Source: Cordylochernes scorpioides (Eukaryota > Arthropoda > Arachnida > Pseudoscorpiones > Chernetidae). From it: a stretch of DNA of 64,000 nt. Under the pieces are notes generated by a model. The model was not told the origin of the DNA. It worked only from the letters and a program-made list of their open reading frames with translations, and searched no databases. Shown here one piece after another: positions 11,030 to 19,930 of this stretch. Within the stretch, counting starts at the first letter, position 1. The number at the start of each line of letters is the position of its first letter. The translations under genes were made by a program, and so were the position numbers. The stretch spans positions 117,659,072-117,723,071 of the forward strand of contig CP092863.1 of assembly GCA_030710605.1 (NCBI GenBank), written 5' to 3'.

Positions 11030-12898
11030 TCATTTCTGAAGGTCTCCTTCATCGTTGTTGTCATCGCAGAGATGTTCGCAGCTAGTCTGATCCAATCTTT
11101 GTATCGGAAACATCATCACCACCCGGCACTCTTGCATGGGCCGTTGAGTCTGCAATGGGGTTTGTGAAGGAGTCTGTAATGCGGCTGGAGATGAGCAGGG
11201 AGGCTGGGGCGATGACGGATGCATACCTTGTTGAATGGATCTTGGCGGCAAAGCCATTCCAGACTGGGATAGAGTTGCGGTGTGGGTAGCATTACGAGGT
11301 AATTGAGCCATTAGGGAATGGGAATAGGTGAATCCTGTCTGTGAGGTACGATGGGGCATTGCTGTCGGTTGCTTGGCGCCTTGTGTGATGGTCATCGGAT
11401 GAGATGTGGAGCTCATCATACATGCGGGATGTGCCGGTCTTGTTTGAGAAGGTATTACAGATTGGGAGCTTGAGTGAGCGTCTGGTGTGCTTTCTCTTTT
11501 TCGGATAGAAGCCGGTGATTCGATTTGTAAACTCCGTTTGAACCTGCTTCGAAGCTCGTCCATCTTTGTAGTCGAAGATCCTCTAGGCTTTAGTTCTTCT
11601 GATTTCGATTGGTCGCGCTTGCTAACCTTGGACTTGGGTTTTCGGAGTGCTTCCCTGCTGCCCATTTTAGAAATGGTTGGGGGTTTAGGGGGTTCCATTT
11701 TAGGAACATCCGCTTTACGCTGTCTTTTCTCTGGAAGAGAAAAATCTGATTTCGTAATAGCATCGTATATTTCCTTTGTCAGCTGGCATTCCATCTGTCT
11801 CTTAAGAGCTTGGTGATGTAAGGCGGCAGCTCTCTTCATGGCTTCGCAGGTTTCTTGCTGGAGAGCCACGATGGCGATGGCATGGCAAACTTTATCTTGT
11901 TGCTGAGGGACTGAGGAAGGTTTTTGCGATGCTGCCAACTCCACATTCTGGATTCGTTCCTGGTGATGCGAAGAAAATCGCGGCGCGACAAAATTAGGAG
12001 CCGGTTCTTGAGATCTTAAATTCCTTTGGGATGATGTGTGACTTTTCTGTCTTTGCTGGGGCATAATTTCCTGGCTATTTTGTCGATATTGCTCTTGGGG
12101 GTATGGGAATTGCTGCTGTTGTCTCGGGAATTCATTCTGAAGGGATTCGGTGCTTGGAACAGCAGGCTGAGTTTCGTGGGGAGTTACTTGGCGTGTCTCA
12201 GGAATCAATGCTGAAGTACGAACAGGCTGGTTTATATCAAACCTTGCTATAGTTGGGAGATTATCTGTCTGAATGATGGCACCCGGGAACATGCCGTAGC
12301 CTAAAGGACAGGTGTCTGTTGGGATAAATCCGGGAACGAATCCTAATGGAATTTGAGGCTGGGAAATAGGTGAAGTTCCTTGTGGAAAGACTTGATCTTG
12401 TCTTTGCATGAATCTGGCTTCTTCCTGAATAGATCTCGGAATGAAATTCGACCCATGGGCAGCCAGGCCTGTGACGTATTCGCGACTTGATGACAACATA
12501 TGGGAATAATCTGTTTGTCCGACAGATGTCCATTCTGATCTTCTGAATTCTCGAGGATGGTGGGATCTTCGTCTGGAATCTTGAGAGGCTGGTGTAATGT
12601 ATCCAGGAGGATTTCTTTCGGTTGATGGGGTGTTACTTGCACTAGTCAAATGGGCTCGTCTCTCTTCGTGTGAAAATGAAGATTCATGGCTCGCTTTAGA
12701 TTTCCTTTTAGGTTTTGGTTCTTGAAATCTTTGGAAAAATGTTTTGGAATTCTTTCCCAGTGCAAACTCGGGTCTTGAACCGCTTTGAAGGACCTCATGC
12801 CTCTCATCTGGTCTGGTGAAGACGACCTCTTCAGGTGTAGATTGCCCCGATGCCCTTAGGGTATCATAGCTTGCATGCGGCGTGTTGGCTCTTGACAT
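11030..12898 (-). CDS. Unrecognised 622-residue, low-complexity basic protein
   Basis: An uninterrupted 622-codon frame from an ATG at 12898 to TGA at 11030; the next upstream region is non-coding, supporting this start. I do not recognise the family. The product is rich in Ser, Gln, Pro, Arg and Lys. Basic clusters that could be nuclear signals lie at residues 62-68 (KPKRKSK), 109-120 (RRR..HH..RR), 391-395 (KRQRK) and 419-435. A Gln/Pro-rich tract spans about 258-300. The best candidate for an ordered helix is 336-382 (ALQQETCEAMKRAAALHHQA). The C-terminus is acidic (CDDNNDEGD). There is no signal peptide or membrane segment. Eight substitutions separate it from the copy at 33839-35708; seven are silent and one is Q to H, which fits purifying selection. 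It could be an intronless host gene, a retrogene, or an ORF of an unrecognised mobile element. Confidence 0.75.
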   Translation of the reverse strand: MSRANTPHASYDTLRASGQSTPEEVVFTRPDERHEVLQSGSRPEFALGKNSKTFFQRFQEPKPKRKSKASHESSFSHEERRAHLTSASNTPSTERNPPGYITPASQDSRRRSHHPREFRRSEWTSVGQTDYSHMLSSSREYVTGLAAHGSNFIPRSIQEEARFMQRQDQVFPQGTSPISQPQIPLGFVPGFIPTDTCPLGYGMFPGAIIQTDNLPTIARFDINQPVRTSALIPETRQVTPHETQPAVPSTESLQNEFPRQQQQFPYPQEQYRQNSQEIMPQQRQKSHTSSQRNLRSQEPAPNFVAPRFSSHHQERIQNVELAASQKPSSVPQQQDKVCHAIAIVALQQETCEAMKRAAALHHQALKRQMECQLTKEIYDAITKSDFSLPEKRQRKADVPKMEPPKPPTISKMGSREALRKPKSKVSKRDQSKSEELKPRGSSTTKMDELRSRFKRSLQIESPASIRKRESTPDAHSSSQSVIPSQTRPAHPACMMSSTSHPMTITQGAKQPTAMPHRTSQTGFTYSHSLMAQLPRNATHTATLSQSGMALPPRSIQQGMHPSSPQPPCSSPAALQTPSQTPLQTQRPMQECRVVMMFPIQRLDQTSCEHLCDDNNDEGDLQK

Positions 12899-12984
12899 TA
12901 CTCCCGCAACATGCCTCAGAAGTAGAGCAATTCAATGCGAATCAATCTAAGTTTAGATTTGCGCATTCTATATCCTACTTACAA

Positions 12985-12993
12985 GTTTGGGAG
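12985..12993 (-). promoter_or_regulatory. Possible 5' UTR splice donor upstream of the 622-codon frame
   Basis: On the minus strand CTTGTAAGT lies about 90 bp upstream of the ATG, and a CTTCTGAG acceptor-like site lies about 20 bp upstream of it. This would allow a short 5' UTR intron, too weak to call without transcripts. Copy B is identical here. Confidence 0.2.
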
Positions 12994-13177
12994 GTATCTC
13001 GATCCAATTTTAAATAGGGATTTAGCTTGAGGAACATTGGGCGTCAAATTTTTTTGTCCTTTTGTTTTTTTCTTGAACTGTGGGTGGCAATAAATAAATA
13101 ACGCCTTTTTTTGCCCTAGGATTTTGAGATTAGTCAGTTAAACAAAAAGATATTTATGCTCCCATGTTTGGGAAGTG

Positions 13178-13200
13178 CACGTGAAAAGCGGCAACACGTG
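13178..13200. promoter_or_regulatory. Two CACGTG E-boxes 5' of the 622-codon gene
   Basis: Perfect palindromic E-boxes CACGTG at 13178-13183 and 13195-13200, about 280-300 bp upstream of the ATG, with a locally CG-richer sequence. Both are conserved in copy B at 35987-35992 and 36004-36009. CACGTG is bound by bHLH-type factors; a promoter role is inferred from position only. Confidence 0.35.
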
Positions 13201-13440
13201 CGCGCTGGTATCACGGGAAAGGGTGAGCAAGAAATTGGGGTGGTAGGGGTAAAATAGAGGTAACCCGGGTTCCTGGAGCGTAAATCGTCAACTACTGTAC
13301 AGCTACAGTCTAGAAGTCTAGTCACGGGGAGAGCTGCGGTGAACCAGGTAGTTCCAGACTGAGTCAGGAAGTAGATGCAGGTCTGAAGTCCTATACTCCA
13401 AGTAGTAGTACTCAAATACAGTATTAGAGCTCTAAAAAAG

Positions 13441-13540
13441 CAGTCTGGTAGATTAAATTGGCGAAACCGCTGGGGGGGTTCACCACTGATGAGCCAAGTC
13501 CTCCCAATATTTTTTCATCGCAGTAAGGACAGTAGAAGTT
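13441..13540 (+). repeat. 'GAAAC ... CTGATGAG' repeat, copy 2
   Basis: It contains TTGGCGAAACCGCTGG, GTTCACCACTGATGAG and CCAAG, so the flanking TTGGC/GCCAA pairing is preserved. It is interrupted at its 3' end by the non-LTR insertion at 13542-14212; copy B is uninterrupted there. Confidence 0.7.
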
Positions 13541-14220
13541 TGTTGTTGTTGTTGTTGTTGTTGTTGTCGTGTCCAATGAAGAGCTCAGATGTCTCCATGC
13601 ATCTCCATCACAGCAGCAGCAATACCCACTATCTTGGGTGTGTAAAGCTGCTGCTCTGGGTCCATGTCAATTTACTGCAAGGCTGCGGCCATTGCTGGGC
13701 ATGAGAATATGTGAGTAGGTGTTAGTTCCACACCAGGACAGTTGTTACATGTCCTATAGGTTCTTGTGCCATCTGGATGTATTGTCATTTCTTTATAGTG
13801 TTTTGTTCTGAGTCTTGGTGTATTTTTGTGATTATTCTCTCAGAGTGTATTTCGCATATTTGATCTTTTCTTATTTTTTGTTTAATTAGCTTGTATTTTG
13901 CCAAAGCATCAGCGTCAAATAATGACATTTGTTCTTTCCTTTGGCTCAGCTTTCTGTCTTCCTTTGCCAATTCATCTGACATCTCATTACCCCCGATCCC
14001 AACATGGGCAGGAATCCATTGTAGAATGCAATTCTTCTCCAATGGTTCCAGTTGGGTAGGTAATGAGTGTATTTCCTGCGTGATTTTAGTATTGCCCTTC
14101 TGAATTGCTTCTAGAGCGAATCTGGAGTCGCCGTATATTCTAAAATTCCTTCTGCTTGATGCAGGGATGGTTGCTTCAGGCATACATCAAGGGTTTTCCA
14201 GATAGCTGTCAGAGAAGTTT
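13534..14220 (-). mobile_element. 5'-truncated non-LTR retrotransposon, private to copy A
   Basis: An 8-bp target-site duplication AGAAGTTT (13534-13541 and 14213-14220) bounds a 671-bp insert; copy B keeps a single site at 36706-36713. The element runs on the minus strand and ends in a (CAA)n tail, seen as (TTG)n from 13542. The 5' end is truncated inside the RNase H domain. Confidence 0.85.
13590..14212 (-). pseudogene. RNase H domain and C-terminal zinc tail of the non-LTR element
   Basis: The minus strand reads, with at least two frameshifts, an RNase H helix (AIWKTLDVCL), the strand and active-site region IYGDSRFALEAIQK, and the conserved WIPAHVGIGGNEMSDELAKE. Downstream, in another frame, are a CX2CX8HX3C tail (CNNCPGVELTPTHIFSC) and a C-terminus ending MEMHGDI-stop. 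The longest intact piece is 13785-14183. RNase H removes RNA from RNA:DNA hybrids in some LINE clades (I, Jockey-like and relatives). The frameshifts and 5' truncation make it non-functional. Confidence 0.8.
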
Positions 14221-14451
14221 ATTTTATTTATGAAAAGAAAAATTCGTACTTTAATGTCTTCATTCATTATACTCCAAGTAGTGTTTGTAGCCTGTGTACC
14301 ACAAAAGCTGGACAGATTGGGGAAGGTATAAAAGAAATGCGAAGGTGCATGTGTAAAGTAACATGCCTTTATGTTAATTTGTATCTACAAAAAGAGTACA
14401 TTTCAAGATAATGTTGATAGCTAAAACCTAACGAAAAATCATATCTAACCA

Positions 14452-14493
14452 ACCACGTACGCATTTCGGGCTGTTGTCCCTCGTCAGCGTGGT
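14452..14493 (-). ncRNA. Hammerhead ribozyme motif (PLE type)
   Basis: Minus-strand order: stem I ACCACG, CTGACGA, stem II GGG..CCC, GAAA, TGCG, cleavage triplet GTA, stem I CGTGGT. All core bases are present. Stem II is shortened to 3 bp by GGGA for GGGC, and the stem III palindrome is imperfect (ATGCGT). Type I geometry. The partner is at 36946-36987. Confidence 0.65.
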
Positions 14494-14679
14494 GCAGGCT
14501 GTACCTCAAAGACAAAAAAAAATCTGGTTCTTGAAGCTTTTTGAGAAATCAATAAATGGGTATTTAAGGCCAAATTTGCGTAATTACGCTAAAAATGTAA
14601 AAAATGAGTAATAAATATTTTAAAATATAAAACATACATATATATTTTTTAATATAGAGCAATCCATAAATATATCTTT

Positions 14680-14890
14680 AATTAAAAAGGCATATATTGG
14701 ATCTAAATATCATTTATTTTACCAATATTTCAGTTGGCTTAACGCCAACCTTTATCAAGGTGGTATAACATTTTAAAGTGTGTATAAAATGTTATATAAC
14801 ACCTTGATAAAGGTTGGCATTCAGCCAACTGAAATATTGGTAAAATAAATTATATTTTGATCCAATATATGCCTTTTTAATTAAAGATAG
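14680..14890. mobile_element. Palindromic MITE ('AGTTGGCT..AGCCAACT' family)
   Basis: Inverted arms begin 'TTAATTAAAAAGGCATATA' and contain CAATATTTCAGTTGGC and CAACCTTTATCAAGG around a short centre. Related copies lie at 18705-18835 (almost arms only) and 42700-42955. Copy B has lost this element (compare 37090-37145), so it is polymorphic between copies. Confidence 0.7.
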
Positions 14891-14958
14891 ATATATGTAA
14901 ATAGAGATAGATGTGAAAAATAATTAAAAAATGTTGGTCGTAGAAGAGTGCAGCCTGC

Positions 14959-15000
14959 ACCACGCTGACGAGGGCCAACAGCCCCAAACGCGTTCTTGGT
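14959..15000 (+). ncRNA. Hammerhead motif, core mutated
   Basis: ACCACG, CTGACGA, stem II GGGC-CAACA-GCCC, then CAAA where GAAA is required, CGCG, GTT triplet-like, and CTTGGT for CGTGGT. The G12 to C change should abolish cleavage. The copy at 37185-37226 shares the mutation. Confidence 0.6.
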
Positions 15001-15069
15001 TGGTTTTCTTGGTTTATCAAAAATTGGGTTGGTCAAATATCACGGAACAAGTTAAATAAACTGAGAAAA

Positions 15070-15555
15070 AGGGGCATTTCCTGATCGTGCAACTAAAAGT
15101 TGTTGCTGGCTTGCGCCATCTATCGGAATAAATATCAACTGATCTTCGATTTTTTATTATTCCAGATATGGCCAAATACCCATTCTTAATTAATCAAGAA
15201 AAGCTAACCACGTACGCGTTTCGGGCTATTGGCCCTCGTCAGCGTGGTGCAGGCTGTACCTCAACGACCAAAAAAGGTGGTCTTTGGGGAATCTTGAAAA
15301 ACCATGAAACAGGTATTTAGGCCGGAAGGGCGTGAGAACGCCAATCAATGTGAAAAAAAAGTTAAATAAACGTTTAGTTTATTTTTGCTACACAAGATGG
15401 CGCTCTGCCATATAGAAATGCTCATGTGAGCACGGTCAGGATATGCCTTTTTGATTTTTAATACATATTTACATATGTATGTATATGATCTATATCAACA
15501 CCTGACCTTATATATACATCTTCTCTTATTTATTTATTTATTTTTACATTCGCAT
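15070..15555. mobile_element. PLE terminal-repeat relic around the ribozyme
   Basis: Shares 'GATGGCTTGCGCC', 'TTGATTAATCAAG'-like, 'AAAAAGGCAT' and 'GATGGCGCTCTGCC' motifs with the arms at 3530, 18430-18650, 37290-37690 and 59873-60303. No reverse transcriptase frame adjoins it. Confidence 0.55.
15207..15248 (-). ncRNA. Hammerhead ribozyme motif (PLE type), intact core
   Basis: Minus-strand order: ACCACG (stem I), CTGACGA, GGGC-CAATA-GCCC (4-bp stem II), GAAA, palindrome ACGCGT reading into cleavage triplet GTA, CGTGGT (6-bp stem I). GUA is a permitted NUH site, generally slower than GUC. It sits in a PLE-type arm (15070-15330). Confidence 0.8.
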
Positions 15556-16470
15556 TAACACTCATGGACAAAACTTAAGTAAGTTGTACCTTTCAGCATG
15601 TATATCGGGATTGAGACAATAACTCTGAAAGATATTACAGTGACCTTTATTGAAGACACACAAGATAACCAATATACACCCATGGACAAAACTTAAGGAA
15701 GTTGTACCTTTCAGCATGTATATCGGGATTGAGACAATAACTCTGAAAGATATTACAGTGACCTTTATTGAGGACACGCGAGATAACCAATATACACTCA
15801 TGGAGACAAAACTTAAGGAAGTTGTACCTTTCAGCATGTATATCGGGATTGAGACAATAACTCTGAAAGATATTACAGTGACCTTTATTGAAGACACACA
15901 AGATAACCAATACACTCATGGACAAAACTTAAGGAAGTTGTAACTTTCAGCGTGTATATATCGGGATTGAGACAATAACTCTGAAAGATATTACAGTGAC
16001 CTTTATTGAAGACACACAAGATAACCAATATACACTCATGGACAAAACTTAAGGAAGTTGTACCTTTCAGCATGTATATCGGGATTGAGACAATAACTCT
16101 GAAAGATATTACAGTGACCTTTATTGAAGACACACAAGATAACCAATATACACTCATGGACAAAACTTAAGGAAGTTGTACCTTTTGGCATGTATATCGT
16201 GATTGAGATAATAACTCTGAAAGATATTACAGTGACCTTTATTGAAGACACACGAGATAACCAATATACACTCATGGACAGAACCTAAGGAAGTTGTACC
16301 TTTCAGCGTGTATATCGGGATTGAGACAATAACTCTGAAAGATATTACAGTGACCTTTATTGAAGAGATAGCCAAATGTGAACAAAATTCTATCCTTAAA
16401 AAATAATAATAAATAAAAAAAAAAAGGATGACCGGCGACATCAAAAACTTTCCACTTCCTTGCTTCGAGA
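15556..16470. mobile_element. 118-bp family MITE array, 7 units (copy A)
   Basis: Unit starts at 15558, 15676, 15794, 15912, 16032, 16150 and 16268. One unit has a GA insertion and a compensating TA loss. The array ends in the non-repeated right part with a decayed right terminus (CCACTTCCTTGCTTC at about 16443). Copy B has only about two and a partial unit at the same place (37786-38005). Confidence 0.85.
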
Positions 16471-16716
16471 GCATATAACCAAGAATTTCCTTTCCATGGC
16501 GGAGGAAATGAATTGTTTCCCCACATACCAACATATATAGGATTTTTGTGGGCAACGCCCTAAACTGGATTTTTCAGGGTCGGTCAGAAACAAAAGAGAA
16601 AATAAAAGATAAAAAGAGAGAAAAAGAGAAAGTCAATACATTTTTAAAAGCTGTGCAAAATCATATCCATTAAGGACAAAAAATTGTATTTACTATTAAG
16701 ATTATAAACACAAGGT

Positions 16717-16926
16717 AATAAGACCAAATAAATAAATAGTGTGTGACGTTTCAGTAGCAGCGTTGTTACCATCTTCAGACAAAAGTATTGAATTCAGTAT
16801 AACCAATATTTTTCAGTAAAATCAATATTCAATAACCATTCAGTACTTTTGTCTGAAGATGGTAACAACGCTGTTACTGAAACGTCACACACTATTTATT
16901 TATTTGGATTTGGTCTTATCACCTTG
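16717..16926. mobile_element. Inverted pair of ACGT-type hammerhead-like motifs
   Basis: The arms around 'TGTGTGACGTTTCAG' (16741) and 'CTGAAACGTCACACAC' (about 16876) are inverted. Each holds CTGAAGA, a 7-bp stem II (GGTAACA with TGTTACT, loop ACGC on the plus copy), GAAA, the palindrome ACGT and triplet GUC. Stem I is only TGT/ACA. Plus-strand copy 16850-16889, minus-strand copy 16742-16782. The pattern matches minimal PLE hammerheads. Copy B: 38365-38530. Confidence 0.6.
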
Positions 16927-17159
16927 TGTTTATAATCTATAATCCAAATTGTGCCTTATCTATTAAGAGTATAAATGAGTTCGTGCTTTTTTTTTTTATT
17001 GAAGTTTTATTGTGAAAAAAATCAATTCAATGTTCAAAGTATTGTCTGATAAAAGAATTTGAAGTAAGGACTGTGGGTATCTGATCTTGGAAAGAAAATG
17101 GTTCCTTTTCTCCTCTATGAAAGCTGTACAATGAACATATTTTATTATCTTTAATAAAC

Positions 17160-17462
17160 GTGGTACAGGCCATGATAACCATGTTGGGTAGAAGTTGGCG
17201 ACTGTTTTTACTATAAGGGCACCACATGTCTACACATGTGAAAAGCAGTTCGACTTTTGTAAATAACAAATGTGTCAAAGCTGCGTTTAGTTACTTGCAC
17301 TCACAGTATAGTTTAACCTTTTTTCAAGAATCAGGGCAATTGAAACAATTTTTTCTCTTTATTAAAAAAAAAAAAAACGACCAATGCCGGATTCGATCCC
17401 GGGTCGTGTATATCGACAAATCGACGGTTTATAGAACTCCTCCACCAACCCCCATCATCTAA
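17160..17462 (-). repeat. tRNA-derived SINE (copy A)
   Basis: Read on the minus strand: a head with 'GGTGGAGGAGTT' and B-box GGGATCGAATCC, then 'GTGTAGACATGTGGTGCC', 'AAAACAGTCGCCAACTTC' and 'CATGGTTATCATGGCC', the same order as the plus-strand SINE at 50925. Copy B: about 38750-39090. Confidence 0.65.
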
Positions 17463-17706
17463 CTACACCCATACCTCGCGTCGGGGTTACGTTCCAAAAA
17501 AACACGACGCAAAGTGAAAATATGTGAAGGCGCAATCAAAAACCAAGGTGTTGCCATATTTTAGGAAAAAAAATTAGAGACTCGAATCCAAAACAACGCA
17601 ACTTCGAAAATCTAACGACGCACAGTGAAAATCAGTAAAAATTAAGCAGCGACGCAACTTCGAAATAAACGAAAAACGAAACGACGCAAAGCGAGGTATT
17701 GGTGTA
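17463..17706. mobile_element. Tigger/pogo-like MITE (copy A)
   Basis: Terminal inverted repeats TACACCCATACCTCG at 17463 and CGAGGTATTGGTGTA at 17692. It contains many ACGACGCAAAGTG repeats and no coding frame. Related element at 44468-44735; copy B partner ends at about 39346. Confidence 0.7.
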
Positions 17707-17944
17707 TATAAAATGATGTGTATAATTCAGAAATTATAGAATGTATATATGTACCGTAAAGTTTTTATCAAGAATACTATTGTGGCTTGAAAGCTATTTA
17801 GTTTAATTTTATCATAATAAATAACTTATAATTTGGTAATAGCCTGTTTATACTATTATTAAATACCATAGCCAATATGTTCCACCATATACAGTGTTGA
17901 GTATATAAAAATAAGTTCCTAATATAATAGTAAAGATCTAAAAA

Positions 17945-18035
17945 GCGATATGGTCGTTTAAATTGGCGAAACCGCTGAGAGGGTTCACCACTGATGATCC
18001 AGGCACTCCCATTATTTTTTCAACGCATAAAGGAC
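17945..18035 (+). repeat. 'GAAAC ... CTGATGAT' repeat, copy 3
   Basis: GTTTAAATTGGCGAAACCGC, GTTCACCACTGATGATCC and CACTCCCATTATTTTTTC. CTGATGAG is mutated to CTGATGAT. Partner at 39588-39675. Confidence 0.65.
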
Positions 18036-18118
18036 AATAGGAAATTTGTTTTATTCGAAAAAACGTGATTAATGGTTTTATGTAATATTTATACTTTTAT
18101 GGACAAAACTTAAGGAAG

Positions 18119-18218
18119 NNNNNNNNNNNNNNNNNNNNNNNNNNNNNNNNNNNNNNNNNNNNNNNNNNNNNNNNNNNNNNNNNNNNNNNNNNNNNNNNNN
18201 NNNNNNNNNNNNNNNNNN
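18119..18218. other. Assembly gap, exactly 100 N
   Basis: A run of 100 N. The left contig stops inside the left terminus of a 118-bp-family MITE; the corresponding copy B sequence continues through it (39742-39949). A fixed 100-N length is usually a scaffolder placeholder, so the true gap size is unknown. Confidence 0.98.
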
Positions 18219-18700
18219 TGGACTGATTCCATAACTTCTCTTGTAGAATGTTATGACATCGAAATCTTCCCTGTACCGATGAGGGCCATAAGCCTGAAAC
18301 CATTTCATACAGGTTGTTGGTTTTTTATCTGAATTTGACAAAACTGGTGTTGTGGCTCATTCTTTATCATCTCATCACCAGTAAAGGTTTTACTAGCGTG
18401 ATGAACAAGTGCATCGAGTTCTGATGTATAATTAAAGGGCGAGATGTGCCTCTCTAGGTACATATGTAATTTTTTTTTCGTGGTTGGCTTTTTAAAAATT
18501 ATTTATCAAGAAAATAGGTTGTCCAAATATCATGGGACATTTTAATTAAACGCTTAGTTGATTTTTGTCTCACTAGATGACGATCTGCCATTTAAAAATG
18601 CTCGTGAGGGCGGTCAGGATAATTGTTTTTAATATAAAAACCTTACCTTTTTTCACATATACACATATTTTTGAAAATAGAACAATTCATAAATAAATCT
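18219..18700. mobile_element. Decayed PLE-type repeats
   Basis: At 18271-18312 is a hammerhead-like relic on plus: CTGTA, CGATGAG, GGC-CATAA-GCC, TGAAACCATTT.., TACAG, with stem I CTGTA/TACAG intact but core bases changed. At 18470-18630 the sequence matches the PLE arm at 15260-15460 ('CGTTTAGTT', 'GATGGCGCTCTGCC', 'GAGCACGGTCAGGAT') at lower identity. Confidence 0.5.
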
Positions 18701-18704
18701 TTAA

Positions 18705-18835
18705 TTAAAAAGGCATATATTGGATCAAAATATCATTTATTTTACCGATATTTCAGTTGGCTGAACGCCAACTGAAATATTGGTAAAATAAATGATATTT
18801 TGATCCAATATATGCCTTTTTTAATTAAATTATAT
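18705..18835. mobile_element. Short palindromic MITE
   Basis: A near-perfect inverted repeat of about 65-bp arms centred on 'GTTGGCTGAACGCCAAC', same family as 14680-14890 and 42700-42955, flanked by TTAATTAA-like sequence. Confidence 0.75.
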
Positions 18836-19021
18836 ACACATATGTCTAACATATATGCATAGCATATATATTAAGAGCATTGTAAACAGCTGTAAATTAA
18901 CTGTAAATAATTTCACTTTTTTACTTGTTTCCTTCGCAGATTTCTTAGAGAATCCGTGTATAAGACTGCATGTCTTAATAAAAGTATGGTGTGTGCTAAT
19001 GCTCCGTTTGGAATCTCCCCA
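18836..19021. other. No gene; contains an AAGAC-loop-GTCTTAATAAA hairpin
   Basis: At 18957-18982 'GTATAAGAC', 'TGCAT', 'GTCTTAATAAAAG' forms a small hairpin overlapping a poly(A)-signal-like AATAAA. The same arrangement occurs at 40307-40335 and 60925-60958, which suggests the 3' end of one retroelement family. Confidence 0.5.
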
Positions 19022-19690
19022 TGGTTTAATTTGCATATTTTGCTTGGACCGCGCATACGTCTTCACAAAACTTGGCTTATAAGGCTGCAGAATATTTTAT
19101 TTAGTCGTATAACAGTCTAATTTGCATATTCCATTTGTTCCGCATACGATTCTACAATATTTGACGAATCAGGACCAAAATTATGTAAATTAGTCCGTGA
19201 ACCGCAGAATATGTAAATTTGTACGCATAATCTAATATGTATATTCTGTTTGTACCGCTTTGCACATTCCACAAAATTTGAATAATAACGATGACACTTT
19301 TACATGGAATAGAGTCAGGTCTCTAATGAACCATGTCGTAGTCTCATCCGTAGAATATGTAAATTAGTCCGATAGTCTGATTTGCATAGTCTGTTTGTAC
19401 AGCATTGCACATTCCACAAAATTTGACAGGTAACGATCAAACTTTTACATGTTATAGAGTCAGGTCTCTAGTGAATCACTTAAAGTCTTATACACAGAAT
19501 ATGTAAATTAGTCCGATAGTCTGATTTGCATATTCTGTTTGTACCGCATTGCACAGTCCACAAAATTTGACTTATAACGATCAAACTTTTACATGTTATA
19601 GAGTCAGGTCTCTAGTGAATCACTTAGAGTCTTATACACAGAATATGTAAATTAGTTCGATAGTCTAATTTGCATATTCTGTTTGTTCAG
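19022..19690. repeat. ~140-bp tandem repeat carrying octamer ATTTGCAT
   Basis: Degenerate tandem units, spacing near 144 bp in the best part. Perfect octamers lie at 19029-19036, 19120-19127, 19380-19387, 19524-19531 and 19668-19675, with one mutated copy near 19229. ATGTAAAT elements accompany them (about 19174, 19207, 19362, 19499, 19645). The octamer is the classical POU-domain (Oct) site. The array lies upstream of the CCAAT/TATA pair at 19857-19900. Confidence 0.75.
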
Positions 19691-19854
19691 CAATCCCCTA
19701 GAGAAACCGGATCATTCGTATCGTATAGAAGAACCTGGGTATCATATAAAACAGTGATAAGATGACTGGAAGAGGTTATCCAAAGTTATCTCTCAACTAT
19801 CACATTCCTAAGCAAAGCGGAAACTACTCGATAGAAATAATTACAAATATATAT

Positions 19855-19930
19855 TCAGCCAATAGGAGGCCATGCTAACTAGATCCTTACAAGGCATATA
19901 AATAAGTCCATTGTTGTCTCTCTATGTCAT
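19855..19930 (+). promoter_or_regulatory. Candidate RNA polymerase II core promoter
   Basis: CAGCCAATAGG (CCAAT box) at about 19857, then GCATATAAATAAG (TATA box) at about 19892 and a possible start near 19920-19930. With the octamers upstream the order octamer-CCAAT-TATA resembles histone H2B-type promoters, but no histone frame follows. The longest ATG frame nearby (about 19961) codes only 17 residues. Confidence 0.45.

Larger units (their letters stand above)
1601..18118. repeat. Duplicon copy A (matches 20875-39765)
   Basis: From the end of the first 118-bp array to the N gap, the sequence is collinear with 20875-39765 at high identity. Landmarks pair in order: 2174/21450, 3530/22815, 4203/23492, 6545/26524, 9011/29364, 11030/33839, 14452/36946, 15558/37786, 17463/39100 and 18108/39750. 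Copy A ends at the gap inside a copy of the 118-bp-family MITE. The offset grows from about 19.3 kb to 21.6 kb because each copy has private insertions and different tandem-array lengths. Confidence 0.9.

Noticed and set aside
12261..12642. Two 90-99 residue frames overlapping the 622-codon gene
   Set aside because: They lie wholly inside the longer constrained frame on the same strand in other phases, and the silent-site pattern fits the long frame only.
14959..15000. Active hammerhead ribozyme
   Set aside because: The essential GAAA is CAAA in both copies (also 37185-37226), so only a relic is claimed.
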